This document shows, piece by piece, positions 44,230 to 53,825 of a stretch of DNA of 64,000 nt. How positions within the stretch are numbered: position 1 is the stretch's first letter; every line of letters starts with the position of its first letter. The DNA is from Caulobacter sp. Its GTDB lineage: Bacteria; Pseudomonadota; Alphaproteobacteria; Caulobacterales; Caulobacteraceae. The stretch is from positions 1 through 64,000 of the forward strand of contig WGLL01000007.1 of the NCBI GenBank assembly GCA_016125585.1, given 5' to 3'. Below the pieces are notes generated by a model. It had not been told where the DNA came from and did no database searches. It was given only the letters and a program-made list of their open reading frames with translations. The translations under genes were made by a program, and so were the position numbers.

Positions 44230-44877
44230 TCACCAGCGCCGAGTAATCGTCCCCTGCGTCGGCCAGGCTGAGGCGGGCGGCGCGGGGCCGGCCAGGGCTT
44301 CGAAGGCGGCGACGAAGTCGTCTTCGGTGAGCAGGTCCGGCGCCTGGTAGTAGGTGAACATCAGGCCGGTGATCAGGGCGTCCAGAACCTTGACGAAGCG
44401 GTCGGCGGGCATGGGCAGGGCGCCGGCGGGCAGGATGCGGACAAACCCCTCGGCCATGCGGCGATACCCCTCGGCGGTGCGGTCGGCGGTCTGGCGGCGC
44501 AGGTCGTCGTGGGTCAGCAGATAGAGCTGGATGGCCGCGGCCCCCGCCGCCATCGGCAGGCGAGCCCGGGCCTGGGCGGCCACAGCCCGGCCGAGGATCG
44601 CCATCTGCTCGCGCAGCGGCGCCCCGGGGCGGAAGTCGGCCTCGACCGGGGTCCACTGGCTGTCCATCACCGCCAGGAACAGGGCCTCGCGGCTTTCGAA
44701 ATTGCCGTGAATGGCGCCGCGGGTCATGCCGGCGCGGGCGGCGATGTCGTCCAGGGAGGCGCGGTCGAATCCCTTCTCGGCGATCACCTCGGCGGCGGCG
44801 GCCACCAGGGCGCGGCGGGTGCGCTGGCGTTTGTCGCCCTTGGGGACGCCCTTGCGGCTCGGGGTAGGGGTCTGCAT
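44230..44877 (-). CDS. TetR-family transcriptional regulator
   Basis: 215 residues. N-terminal HTH at about 20-65: TRRALVAAAAEVIAEKGFDRASLDDIAARAGMTRGAIHGNFESREALF. The C-terminal ligand domain (about 80-200) has no recognised ligand. The leading basic segment QTPTPSRKGVPKGDKRQRTR precedes the HTH. It is divergent from the winged-helix regulator. A likely autoregulated promoter lies in 44878-45106 but no clear operator is visible. Confidence 0.87.
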   Translation of the reverse strand: MQTPTPSRKGVPKGDKRQRTRRALVAAAAEVIAEKGFDRASLDDIAARAGMTRGAIHGNFESREALFLAVMDSQWTPVEADFRPGAPLREQMAILGRAVAAQARARLPMAAGAAAIQLYLLTHDDLRRQTADRTAEGYRRMAEGFVRILPAGALPMPADRFVKVLDALITGLMFTYYQAPDLLTEDDFVAAFEALAGPAPPASAWPTQGTITRRW

Positions 44878-45106
44878 CCCTGTGTCCTAGGCGACTTGAA
44901 AAAATACGCCAGCGGATTTTATGGCTTCGTCGCGGTTCGCGGATGCCTCGCGCGGGAAGGGCCGCGCATTCGTCGCATCATTGTTTGCGTTTGTCGCCGA
45001 ATGTCAGAGTTCTGTCGCGGGCCTGTTCGCCGGGCGCAAAGCGACTGTCCCCAAAGGGAAACCTGGCCAGACTGGCAGGGTGTTGAAACCCACAGGGGCC
45101 CCGTCC

Positions 45107-45820
45107 ATGCAGATGACCACCGCCGCCGCCGCCGCTTTCGAGTCCGGCCAGTCGCCCGTCACCATCAAGATGGTGACCAGGGCCGGCGATATCCGCCACA
45201 GTCAGCTTGCCGAACGGTTCGCCGGGGCCGGGCTGCTGTGCGAGCGCTCGCCGGCGATGGACATGGGCGGCGCGGCGGCGATCAGCCTGTTCTGCTGCAA
45301 GGCGGTGCAGGGCGACGCCCTGCAGGCGGTGCTGTCGCGCAGCCTGCGCCAGCCGATCGTCCTGCTGTGCGACGAGGTCGAGGAGATCGACCGGATCCTG
45401 GCCCTGGAGCTTGGCGCCGACGACGTCTTCGGCCTCGACCAGAACCCGCGCGAGATGATCGCCCGGCTGCGCGCCATTGCCCGGCGGGTCGAACTGACCG
45501 AGAGCCGGGCCAGCGTCGGCGGCGAGCGCGGCTGGGTGCTGCGGCCGCTGCTGCGCGCCCTGATCGCGCCGGACGGCGAGACCATCGCCCTGACCTATGG
45601 CGAGGTGCAGGCGGCCATGGTCCTGGCCGGGGCGCGGGGCGGAGTCGTCACCCGCGAGCAGATGATCAACGCCCTCTACAGCGGCCGCCAGATCAAGACC
45701 CGCAGCGCCGACACCCTGCTGTGCCGGCTGCGCAAGAAGCTGGCCCGCTACAACCCGCCGCTGGTCCGCACCCTGAGGGGCGGAGGCTACTATTTCGACT
45801 GCCCCATCGAGGTCGACTGA
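45107..45820 (+). CDS. OmpR-type winged-helix regulator with degenerate receiver domain
   Basis: 237 residues from ATG 45107 (AGGGG precedes; 45113 is an alternative). Residues about 20-130 follow the receiver pattern but lack the phosphoacceptor Asp and the TKPF lysine (strand 5 reads GLDQNPRE). The C-terminal winged helix (about 150-237: TYGEVQAAMVLAGARGGVVTREQMINALY ... LCRLRKKLARYNPPLVRTLRGGGYYFDC) is intact. It therefore probably binds DNA without phosphorylation. It lies 226 bp upstream of the TonB receptor, on the same strand, and is a good candidate regulator of it. Confidence 0.75.
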   Translation: MQMTTAAAAAFESGQSPVTIKMVTRAGDIRHSQLAERFAGAGLLCERSPAMDMGGAAAISLFCCKAVQGDALQAVLSRSLRQPIVLLCDEVEEIDRILALELGADDVFGLDQNPREMIARLRAIARRVELTESRASVGGERGWVLRPLLRALIAPDGETIALTYGEVQAAMVLAGARGGVVTREQMINALYSGRQIKTRSADTLLCRLRKKLARYNPPLVRTLRGGGYYFDCPIEVD

Positions 45821-45839
45821 TGGCGGGCTTGTAACCGTC

Positions 45840-46046
45840 CTGTAGTTTAAGGCGCGTCTTCATCAGGGTTGTAAAATATTACAATATTGTCGTATCTAAA
45901 AAACCATATTGGGCTCCATATACTGAATATACGGCAGTTTTATGCTTCATATATTGAGCGGGCCGCCTAGGGTTTTGCTGATGACCGCGGGGGCGGCGCG
46001 GCAGTCGGCCGCTCCGACGACCCCGTGGTCGAAGGAGAGCAACCCT
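45840..46046 (+). promoter_or_regulatory. AT-rich control region of the TonB-dependent receptor gene
   Basis: The stretch is strikingly AT-rich. It contains the inverted repeat TTGTAAAATATTACAA (45869-45884) overlapping the perfect palindrome ACAATATTGT (45881-45890). ATATTG recurs at 45884, 45906 and 45951. AAGGAG precedes the receptor start. The pattern suggests a promoter with one or more regulator sites. Confidence 0.55.
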
Positions 46047-49000
46047 ATGAAGACCACTCGAAAATCCCTTCTGGCCACGACAATGCTGGCGGCGGTCTGC
46101 GCCGCGCCGCTGAGCATCGTCGCCCTGCCCGGCGCGGTCGCCCAGGCCCAGGACTACACTTCCGGCATCCTGTCCGGTTCAGTCGTCGGCGAGGATGGCC
46201 AGCCGGTGGCGGGCGCCGCGGTGACCCTGCATTCGGCCCAGGGGGTGACCCGCACCACCACCACCGCCGCCAACGGTGAGTTCCGCATCCCGGCCCTGGC
46301 CGTGGGCGGCTACACCATCACCATCGAGGCTTCGGGCCTGAACCCGATCGAGCAATCGGTCAGCGTCTCGCCCTCCGGCTCGTCCTATGTCTTCACCGCC
46401 CGCAGCGGTTCGGTCGACGCCCTGGTGGTCACCGCCCGCAAGGTCTCGGACTTCAGCCGCCAGGACACCGGTCTGTCGGTCGATGTACAGGACGTGGCCG
46501 CCCGGGTGCCGATCGGCCGCAGCATCACCTCCGTCACCCTGTTGACGCCGGGGGCCAACCAGACCGACGCCTCCATCAACGCCAACGGCGTGCGTCGCCA
46601 GCAGTCGGCCGTGTCCCTGTCGGGCACCTCGGCGGCGGAGAGCGCCTACTATTTCAACGGCCTCAACGTCACCGACCAGCGAACGCTGCTGGGCTATACC
46701 GACCTGCCGTTCGACTTCATCCAGACCATCGAGACCAAGACCGGCGGCTATTCGGCGGAATATGGCCGCGCCACCGGCGGGGTGGTGAACATGGTCTCCC
46801 GCTCGGGGACCAATGAGTTCCACTTCGGGATCAGCACCTACGTCTCGCCGGACTCCCTGCGCGGCGAGACCGGCAAGGCCTACGCTCCCGGCGGCAACAA
46901 CATCTCCGGCTATGAGGTGTTCAACAAGTTCGCCGGCTCCGAAAGCAAGGAGACCACCTTCTGGGCGGGCGGTCCGATCATCCCCGACCGGTTGTTCTTC
47001 TTCGGCGCCTACAATTTCCGCGACCAGGAGGCCAACGGTCCGGTCAGCTTCGCCAACACCTACACCAACAACGCCTTCGACGACGCCACCACGCCGGGGT
47101 CGGCGCCCACAGCGGGCGTGCCCTACACCAACGCGGCGCCGGAAGGCTCGCAGATCACCACCCGCAGCAACGATCCGCGCTGGGCGGCCAAGTTCGACCT
47201 GGTGATCACCGACGACCACCGGCTTGAGGCGACCATCCTGTCCGACGCGGCGACCACCGACTACCGCACCTATCGCTATGATCGCAGCTTCGCCAAGGTC
47301 GGCGAGAACGCCCGCTACTGGGCCGAAAGCGGCGGCCTGAACACCATCGTCAAATACACCGGCGTGTTCACCGACTGGTTCACCCTGTCGGCCCTCTACG
47401 GCCGCACCGAGAGCAGCTACACCGACTATGGGCCGGCTGTGCTGGTGCCGGGGGTGCGCGACTTCCGGGCCTCGGCGACCTCGCCCTGGCTGACCGACGG
47501 GCGCCAGACGGGCACCTACAACCTCTCGGGCGACGACACCCGCGAGACCTTCCGCATCGACGCCGACTTCTATTTTGACCTGGCCGGCAGCCACCATGTG
47601 CGGACCGGCTATGACCAGGAAGACCTGGTCAGCGTTGCCCAGAACGCGCTCAACGGCGGGGCCTACTACTATGTCTCCGACGCGGCCGACTGTCCGCCCG
47701 GGGGGACCGGCTCGACCTGTATCGAGCGGCTGACCTTCGCCAACGTCGGCAAGTTCGAGGCCCAGCAATCGGCCTTCTACATCCAGGATTCCTGGCGGAT
47801 CAATGATCGCCTGACCCTGCAGTTGGGCCTTCGCAACGACATCTACGACTACAAGAACATCAGCGGCAAAAGCTATGTCTCGACCGACGAGCAATGGGCC
47901 CCGCGCCTCGGCTTCAACTTCGATCCGACCGGCGAGGGATTGCAGCGCATCTACGGCTCGGTCAGCGACTATTACCTGCCGCTGGCGACCAACACCTCGA
48001 TCCGCGCCTCTTCGGGCGAGGTCTACACCGACACCTTCTTCAACCTTCCCGCCGGCGGCGTGACCATCGGGCCTGACGGGGCGCCGGTGCTGGGGACCCA
48101 GTTCGCCAACTTCTACTACAGCCCGCCCGGCGCGCCCGACCCCCGCGGCGTCGCCGAGGAAGATCTCAAGCCGATGTACGAGCGCGAGTTCGTCCTGGGC
48201 TATGAGCGCACCTTCGAGGAGGGGCCCCTGGCCGACTGGACGATCGGCGGCCGGCTGATCTACCGCAACCTGGAGAGCGTCATCGAGGACACCGTCATCG
48301 GCGACGCCGTGGTTCGCTACTGCGAGCGCAAGGGTCTCGCCTGCGGTCAGACCGGGCCAGGCGACTCCGACTTCGCCAGCCTGTTTGCCTTTGTGCTGGT
48401 CAATCCGGGCGACGGGGCGAGGGTGCTGGTCGACCTCAACGGCGATCCGCGCACCCTGGCCGACGGCAGTCCCAATCCGGACTACGATCCGCAGCTGATC
48501 AACTTCACCGCCGCGGATCTGAACCTGCCCAAGGCCGAGCGCACCTACAAGGCGGTCGAGCTGACCTTCCAGCGGCCGTTCGACGGGGTCTGGGGCCTGC
48601 AGGGGTCCTACACCTGGTCGCAGTCGAAAGGGAACTACGAGGGGGCGGTGAAGTCCGACGTCGGCCAGACTGACACCTCGATCACCCAGGACTTCGACCA
48701 CTCGGCCAATCTGCTGGGCGCCTACGGCTACCTGCCCAATCACCGCGAGCATAGCTTCAAGGTGTTCGGCAACTGGTCGCCGATCCGCAACCTCAGCATC
48801 GGCGGCAACTTCACCGCCCAGTCGGGCCGGCCCTACGGCTGTATCGGCCGGGTTCCGGCGAGCGTCGATCCCCTGGCCTCTCAGGTCGGCACCCCGTCTG
48901 GCTGGTACTGCCCGACCAGCCAGACGGCCGGCCAGGCGACCGGTACCGGTACGGACGATGTCTGGGCCGTGACCAAGACGCCGCGTGGCAGCCGGGGTGA

Positions 49001-49247
49001 GACCGACTGGACCTACCAGGTCGATCTGAACCTGTCCTACACCGTCATGGACAGCGAGGAGCGCGGCCGGCTGGTCGCCAGCGTGGACGTCTTCAACCTG
49101 TTCGACTCCGAGGCCACCACCCGGGTGGTCGAGCAGGGGGCCATCCGCAACAGCGCCAACGCCACGCGGCCGGCGCCCTACTACGGCATGCCGCGCAACT
49201 ATCAGTCGCCGCGTTCGGTCCGCTTCGGGCTGAAGTACAGCTTCTGA
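46047..49247 (+). CDS. Oar-like TonB-dependent outer-membrane receptor
   Basis: 1,066 residues from ATG 46047. Signal peptide about 1-35, then a carboxypeptidase-regulatory-like beta-sandwich (about 40-110, GILSGSVVGEDGQPVAGAAVTLHS), a plug domain (about 125-260), and a beta-barrel ending in the terminal aromatic FGLKYSF. The carboxypeptidase-like domain is the mark of the OmpA-related Oar and SusC-type receptors that take up peptides or glycans. Two cysteine pairs (DCPPGGTGSTC and GLACG nearby) sit in loops. No TonB, or substrate-degrading gene, is adjacent. Terminator follows. Confidence 0.92.
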   Translation: MKTTRKSLLATTMLAAVCAAPLSIVALPGAVAQAQDYTSGILSGSVVGEDGQPVAGAAVTLHSAQGVTRTTTTAANGEFRIPALAVGGYTITIEASGLNPIEQSVSVSPSGSSYVFTARSGSVDALVVTARKVSDFSRQDTGLSVDVQDVAARVPIGRSITSVTLLTPGANQTDASINANGVRRQQSAVSLSGTSAAESAYYFNGLNVTDQRTLLGYTDLPFDFIQTIETKTGGYSAEYGRATGGVVNMVSRSGTNEFHFGISTYVSPDSLRGETGKAYAPGGNNISGYEVFNKFAGSESKETTFWAGGPIIPDRLFFFGAYNFRDQEANGPVSFANTYTNNAFDDATTPGSAPTAGVPYTNAAPEGSQITTRSNDPRWAAKFDLVITDDHRLEATILSDAATTDYRTYRYDRSFAKVGENARYWAESGGLNTIVKYTGVFTDWFTLSALYGRTESSYTDYGPAVLVPGVRDFRASATSPWLTDGRQTGTYNLSGDDTRETFRIDADFYFDLAGSHHVRTGYDQEDLVSVAQNALNGGAYYYVSDAADCPPGGTGSTCIERLTFANVGKFEAQQSAFYIQDSWRINDRLTLQLGLRNDIYDYKNISGKSYVSTDEQWAPRLGFNFDPTGEGLQRIYGSVSDYYLPLATNTSIRASSGEVYTDTFFNLPAGGVTIGPDGAPVLGTQFANFYYSPPGAPDPRGVAEEDLKPMYEREFVLGYERTFEEGPLADWTIGGRLIYRNLESVIEDTVIGDAVVRYCERKGLACGQTGPGDSDFASLFAFVLVNPGDGARVLVDLNGDPRTLADGSPNPDYDPQLINFTAADLNLPKAERTYKAVELTFQRPFDGVWGLQGSYTWSQSKGNYEGAVKSDVGQTDTSITQDFDHSANLLGAYGYLPNHREHSFKVFGNWSPIRNLSIGGNFTAQSGRPYGCIGRVPASVDPLASQVGTPSGWYCPTSQTAGQATGTGTDDVWAVTKTPRGSRGETDWTYQVDLNLSYTVMDSEERGRLVASVDVFNLFDSEATTRVVEQGAIRNSANATRPAPYYGMPRNYQSPRSVRFGLKYSF

Positions 49248-49273
49248 TCCACCTCTCGGGATCGCAAGCCGGC

Positions 49274-49299
49274 AAGGGGGCGTCGCAAGACGCCCCCTT
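49274..49299 (+). terminator. Strong intrinsic terminator after the TonB receptor gene
   Basis: Perfect 11-bp stem AAGGGGGCGTC / GACGCCCCCTT with a GCAA tetraloop, followed by TTCGTTTG. It lies between the receptor gene and the convergent LytTR response regulator. Confidence 0.85.
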
Positions 49300-49361
49300 G
49301 TTCGTTTGTGCGGTCGCAAAGGGACGGCGACAGGGCCCGGGCCGCTGTCGGGCCGGCGCGC

Positions 49362-50147
49362 TCAGGCCCCGCGGCGGCCTCTCAGGCCCTGGACGGACAG
49401 GGCCAGCCGCACCTGGTCGGCATAGGTGCGGCCGACCTCGACCCGGGCCCCGGTGTCCAGCACCAGGGCCAGCTGCGAGCGGCCGATCTGCTCCAGCTCG
49501 ACCACCGCCTCGGGGCGGACGAAATAGGAGCGGTGCACCCGCAGCAGCTCGGCCGGGTCCAGCCGTTCCTGCAGATCGGCCATCCGCGCCCGCATGATCT
49601 CGGTGCGCATCGCCGTATGCAGCAGCACATAGTCGCGGGCCGCCTCGATCCAGATGATGTCGCGGGTCGCCAGCCGGCGCGCGCCCAGCCGGGTCGGCAC
49701 CCACAGCTCGCGGTCAAAGCCGCCGTCCTCGCCGGCCCCCGGGTCAGGCGCGGTCATCGCCAGCACATCGACCGGCGCGGCGCCCATCGCCAGGCGGCGG
49801 GTCGCCCGCTGCACCGTCTCGCCCAGCCGTTCGATGGTGAAGGGCTTGAGCACATAGTCGATGGCGTCCAGCTCGAAGGCTTTGACGGCGAAATCGGAAT
49901 AGGCGGTCAGGAAGGCGAACAGCGGCGGTTGCGGCGTCTGGCTGGCCAGCCGGGCTACGTCCAGACCGGTCAGCTTGGGCATGGCGATGTCCAGGATCGC
50001 CAGGTCCGGCCTGTGGGTCATGATCGCCGCCGCCGCCTCGTCGCCCGACCGCGCCCGGCCGACGATCTCGACGCCCTCGCGTCCGGCCAGGCTGCGCTCG
50101 ACCAGCTCCAGGGCCAGCGGCTCGTCGTCGGCGATGACCACCCTCAT
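49362..50147 (-). CDS. LytTR-family response regulator
   Basis: 261 residues. Receiver (1-120) has DD at 7-8, phosphoacceptor Asp53 (LAILDIAMPKLTGLD) and Lys (VLKPFTIE). The LytTR DNA-binding domain (about 150-255) shows IIWIEAARDYVLLHT and LLRVHRSYFVRPEAV. It is coupled by a 4-nt overlap (ATGA) to the preceding kinase gene, so they form a two-component system. Regulons of LytTR proteins are often envelope or peptide-related; the target here is unknown. Confidence 0.92.
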   Translation of the reverse strand: MRVVIADDEPLALELVERSLAGREGVEIVGRARSGDEAAAAIMTHRPDLAILDIAMPKLTGLDVARLASQTPQPPLFAFLTAYSDFAVKAFELDAIDYVLKPFTIERLGETVQRATRRLAMGAAPVDVLAMTAPDPGAGEDGGFDRELWVPTRLGARRLATRDIIWIEAARDYVLLHTAMRTEIMRARMADLQERLDPAELLRVHRSYFVRPEAVVELEQIGRSQLALVLDTGARVEVGRTYADQVRLALSVQGLRGRRGA

Positions 50148-51232
50148 GCCGGGACCGGCGCCCGCGAGCCGGTGTCCGGCGCCCCGGACGGCGGCAGCCG
50201 CAGCACCACCCGAAAGCCGCTGTCGGTGGGGCCGCTGTCCATCGTCGCGGCCCCGCCGTAGATGGCCTGCAGCCGGTCGGCGACATTGCGCAGGCCCACG
50301 CCCATGCCCTCGGGGCGATAGTCGCGGACGGCCGGATCGTCCGAGCGGTTCTCGACGGTGATCTCGGCCAGGCCATCGGCCATCCGCACCCGGATGCTGA
50401 CATCGGTCGGCTGTTCGGTCGCGCCCACGCCATGCTTGATGGCGTTCTCGATCAAGGGTTGCAGGATGAAGTTGGGGGTCAGCACCCCGGCCGTTTCCGG
50501 CCCCGCCTCGATGACGATGTTCAGCCGCTCCTGGAAGCGGATCGCCTCGACCGACAGATACTCCTCGGCCATCTCCAGCTCATCCGACAGCGGCGAGAAC
50601 TCATGCGGCGAGGTCTCGGTGACGATGCGCAGGAAACTGCTGAGCCGGTGCAGGGTGGCCAGGGCCTCGGGGTCGCGACGGGTGGTGATCAGCGAGGCCA
50701 CGGCGTTGAGGGCGTTGAACAGGAAGTGGGGATTGATCTGCAGCCGCAGGGCCATGGCCTGGGCCTGATGGGCCCGGCTCTCGGCCTGGCTCAGCCGCTC
50801 GCGGCGCTCGGCGTCCCGGTGCGACAGCTCCAGGGTCAGGGCGAAGAAGAAGATCAGGCAGTAGACGAAGTAGAAGGTGATGAACTCCATCAGCACGCCG
50901 GAGAAGAAGTTCTTCGGCCCTTCGTGGAAGAAAAAGGGCTGCGACAGGGTGACGATCAGGCTGTGCGCCAAGTCGATCGCCGCCGCCGCCAGCAACAGGC
51001 CTGCCACGGCGGCGACCCCGACCCCCTTCAGCCGGCGCAGGGCGGCGATCAGGACGAAGCGCCAAGACAGCCAGCTGAACCCGATTCCCAGGACCGAGCA
51101 GAGCAGGATGTAGCCGATGAAGGGCTTGGTGTTGGGCGCGTCGCGGGCGATGAAGGCGATGGCGTAGGACAGCATGAAGGCGGTCCACGGGCCGAAGATC
51201 ATCGGCAACATCAGTCTGGAATCGCGCTTCAC
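50144..51232 (-). CDS. Sensor histidine kinase, LytS/YehU type
   Basis: 362 residues from GTG 51232 (GGGAG precedes). Four membrane helices fill about 1-160, with no large periplasmic domain. The phosphoacceptor region is ALRLQINPHFLFNALNAVASL with His in NPHFLFN, and the ATP site begins LQPLIENAIKHGV, then GVGLRNVADRL. This is the His_kinase family used with LytTR regulators. It starts upstream of, and overlaps, the regulator gene. The signal is unknown. Confidence 0.92.
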   Translation of the reverse strand: MKRDSRLMLPMIFGPWTAFMLSYAIAFIARDAPNTKPFIGYILLCSVLGIGFSWLSWRFVLIAALRRLKGVGVAAVAGLLLAAAAIDLAHSLIVTLSQPFFFHEGPKNFFSGVLMEFITFYFVYCLIFFFALTLELSHRDAERRERLSQAESRAHQAQAMALRLQINPHFLFNALNAVASLITTRRDPEALATLHRLSSFLRIVTETSPHEFSPLSDELEMAEEYLSVEAIRFQERLNIVIEAGPETAGVLTPNFILQPLIENAIKHGVGATEQPTDVSIRVRMADGLAEITVENRSDDPAVRDYRPEGMGVGLRNVADRLQAIYGGAATMDSGPTDSGFRVVLRLPPSGAPDTGSRAPVPA

Positions 51233-51332
51233 GGTTTCTCCCGGACGCCGGCGGCAAACGCACATTTTAGCGCCGATTGGCGTTTCGCGCCCCGCCGTTG
51301 GTCGCGGGATCGACGCCGCCCGTCGCAAAGGC

Positions 51333-51764
51333 TCAGGCGGTGGCCTGGGCCTCCAGACCGCCCGCCTTGCAGATATGGGCCCATTCCTCGGCGGTCACCG
51401 GCTGCACCGACAGACGGAAGGAGGTGACCAGGGACATCGTCTCCAGCGCCGGATCGGCCTTGGCCTGGGCCAGGGTGAAGGGGCTGGGCAGGGGCGCCAC
51501 GGCCTTGACGTCGACGCAGACGAAGACGCCCTTGGGGTCGGTGGGGTCGGGATAGGCCTCGCGGATCACCTCGGCGACGCCGACGATCTCCTTGCCGGCC
51601 TGGGAATGATAGAAGAAGGCCCGGTCGCCGGTCTTCATCGCCATCATGTTCAGCTTGGCGGTGTGATTGCGCACCCCGTTCCAGGGCTCGCCCTGCGCGC
51701 CCCTGGCCACAAGGTCGTCCCAGGAGAAGACGTCCGGCTCGGACTTCAGCAGCCAGCAGGCCAT
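51333..51764 (-). CDS. EVE-domain protein
   Basis: 143 residues from ATG 51764. MACWLLKSEPDVFSWDDLV and GVRNHTAKLNMMAMKTGDRAFFYHSQ match the EVE (PUA-like) fold that binds modified bases, and GVAEVIREAYPDP continues. It shares one base with the stop of the upstream VOC gene (TGATG). EVE proteins are linked to modified-DNA or RNA recognition; here no restriction genes are near. Confidence 0.87.
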   Translation of the reverse strand: MACWLLKSEPDVFSWDDLVARGAQGEPWNGVRNHTAKLNMMAMKTGDRAFFYHSQAGKEIVGVAEVIREAYPDPTDPKGVFVCVDVKAVAPLPSPFTLAQAKADPALETMSLVTSFRLSVQPVTAEEWAHICKAGGLEAQATA

Positions 51765-52450
51765 CAGGCCGGCTCGGCGACCGGCGGCTGCGAATAGGAC
51801 GCCCCGGCGGTGATCGCCGCGTCCGGCGCCTTCAGCATCTGCAGATACATCTCCCGCGGATAGGCCATGTGCGGCTTGTCCGGATCGAAGGCGGGCTGCG
51901 GCACCGGCGAGGCCCCCTGATAGGGCGCGGGCGCCTTGAAGCGGGCCGCCTCCTCGGCGCTGATGCCGGCCTTCTCGAGCACCGCCGGGTCGATCCAGCG
52001 GGCCGGGTCGATCGGCGCCTCCGAGGCGGCGACCTCCAGGGTCATCTGGTCGGGACCGGCGAAATAGATCGACTTGCACATGCCGTGGTCGATGGGGCCG
52101 ATGACATTGACGCCGTGGCTGCGGATGCGGTCGCGCATGGCCAGCAGATCGGCCTCGCTGTCGGCGCGGAAGGCCAGGTGCTGCAGCGTGCCCGGCGCGG
52201 AGGGCAGGGCGCCGCTGCCGGCGTGGGTCTTGCCCAGCTCGATCGGAATGTCGCCGACGCCCGGCAGCTGGACGATGGAGAAGTAGCCATGGTCGTTCAT
52301 CCGCAGGAAGGCGTGCAGGCCGCCCGGCACGCCATGCATGTCGAACAGGGCGACCAGCGGACAGCCTATCACCTCGCTGAAGAAGGCGATGTGTTTCTTG
52401 ATGTCCGCGGCCATGAAGGCCAGGTGGTGGATGCCGCTGGGCTGGGTCAT
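51764..52450 (-). CDS. VOC-family dioxygenase-like protein, two-module
   Basis: 228 residues from ATG 52450. The first module is IHHLAFMAADIKKHIAFFSEVIGCPLVALF; the second includes LQHLAFRADSEADLLAMRDRIRSHG and ends with an acidic MTLEVA strand, the usual extradiol/glyoxalase layout. A C-terminal extension (about 150-228) is less conserved. It is coupled to the EVE gene. Substrate unknown. Confidence 0.8.
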   Translation of the reverse strand: MTQPSGIHHLAFMAADIKKHIAFFSEVIGCPLVALFDMHGVPGGLHAFLRMNDHGYFSIVQLPGVGDIPIELGKTHAGSGALPSAPGTLQHLAFRADSEADLLAMRDRIRSHGVNVIGPIDHGMCKSIYFAGPDQMTLEVAASEAPIDPARWIDPAVLEKAGISAEEAARFKAPAPYQGASPVPQPAFDPDKPHMAYPREMYLQMLKAPDAAITAGASYSQPPVAEPA

Positions 52451-52610
52451 CAGGCGTCTCCTCGGGCGATCTTCAGATGCTCTCGCCCCTATTGGGCCTC
52501 CGTCTCGCCGCGCCTGCAAGTCCCCCCTGCAACAGCCTGTTGCCTGCCGTCGCGTCCGCCTGCCAGATCGGGGATAACGAAACCCCCTGCGTTTCGACCG
52601 GAGGACAAAG

Positions 52611-53762
52611 ATGGACATCCTGCGCGAGCCCTACGGCTACAGCTACAAGGAAGAAAGCCGGCTCAAGGAGGTCTACGGCGGCGCCGGCGGGCGGGTGTTC
52701 GTCGAATGCATGCGCATCCGCCCGGCCGAGGGCGAGTCGAAGAGCGTCATCCTGTTCAGCCACCCGATCGGCGGCGGGTCCTTCCTGCCGCTGGTCACCG
52801 CGCTGGCCAGGGCGGGCCGTCACGTCATCTATTGCAACACCCGCTATCGCGGGAATGACACCGCCCTGATCCTCGAAAAATGCGCCCTCGATCTGGGGGC
52901 CTGCATCGCCGACCTGAAGACGCGGTTCGGCTATGAGACGGTCATCCTCGGCGGCTGGTCCGGCGGCGGCTCGCTGTCGCTGTTCTATCAGGACCAGGCC
53001 GAGACCCCGACCATCACCGCCACCCCGGCGGGCGACGAGGTCAACCTCGCCGGCGCCGGGCTGCAACCGGCCGACGCGGTCATGCTGCTGGCCGCCCATA
53101 TCGGCCGCTCGGTGACCATGACCGAATGGATCGACCCCTCGATCACCGACGAGAGCCGCCCCTTCGACCGCGATCCGGCGCTCAACATCTATGACCCGGC
53201 CTGCCCGGATCAGCCGCCCTACAGCGATGAATTCGTCGCGAAATTCCGCGCCGCCCAGATCGCCCGCAACCGGCGCATCACCGCCTGGGTCAAGGATCAG
53301 CTGGCCGAGCTGAAGGCGGCGGGCGATCCGGACGCCGAGCGCTGCTTCGTGGTCCAGGGCACCATGAGCGACGTGCGCTGGACCGACCCGACCCAGGAGC
53401 CATCCGACCGCGCCCCCCACACCTGCTACATGGGTGATCCCCGCATCGCCAACGACGGCCCCATCGGCCTTGGCCGCTTCACCACCCTGCGCTCATGGCT
53501 GTCGCAATGGAGCTATGACGACAGCCAGGCCAACGGTCTGGTCAACGGCGCCCGGATCAGCGTCCCCTGTCTGGTGATCAACAACACCGCCGACCTGGCC
53601 TGCACGCCAAGCCACGCCCGGCGGCTGTTCGAAGCCCTGGGTCCCGAAGACAAGACCTATGTCGATATCGAGGGCGCCGATCACTACTACATCGAACGCC
53701 CCGACCTGCTGCCGACGGCGGTGAAGACGGTGACCGACTGGCTGGAGGCGCGGGGGTTTTAA
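52611..53762 (+). CDS. Alpha/beta hydrolase
   Basis: 383 residues, divergent from the VOC gene. Nucleophile Ser is in ILGGWSGGGSLSLFY; a likely oxyanion contribution is in SHPIGGGSFLP; the acid is in INNTADLACTPSHARRLF and the catalytic His in EGADHYYIERPD. The middle insertion (about 180-300) may be a cap. No signal peptide. Family hydrolases act on esters, amides or epoxides; the substrate is unknown. Confidence 0.85.
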   Translation: MDILREPYGYSYKEESRLKEVYGGAGGRVFVECMRIRPAEGESKSVILFSHPIGGGSFLPLVTALARAGRHVIYCNTRYRGNDTALILEKCALDLGACIADLKTRFGYETVILGGWSGGGSLSLFYQDQAETPTITATPAGDEVNLAGAGLQPADAVMLLAAHIGRSVTMTEWIDPSITDESRPFDRDPALNIYDPACPDQPPYSDEFVAKFRAAQIARNRRITAWVKDQLAELKAAGDPDAERCFVVQGTMSDVRWTDPTQEPSDRAPHTCYMGDPRIANDGPIGLGRFTTLRSWLSQWSYDDSQANGLVNGARISVPCLVINNTADLACTPSHARRLFEALGPEDKTYVDIEGADHYYIERPDLLPTAVKTVTDWLEARGF

Positions 53763-53825
53763 GGGGGGAGGGACGCATGTGGCCGGTTGCGCTCGGTTGA
53801 GCTTTGCCCGCCGTCCGGACCCCTC

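Noticed and set aside
44878-45106. N-terminal extension of the degenerate-receiver regulator to 44921
   Set aside because: The extra 62 residues are not receiver-like and a ribosome-binding site fits ATG 45107 better.
46179-49319. 1,046-codon minus-strand open frame inside the TonB receptor gene
   Set aside because: High GC leaves long antisense frames. Its amino-acid makeup is shadow-like, while the plus strand has a complete signal peptide, plug, barrel and terminal Phe.
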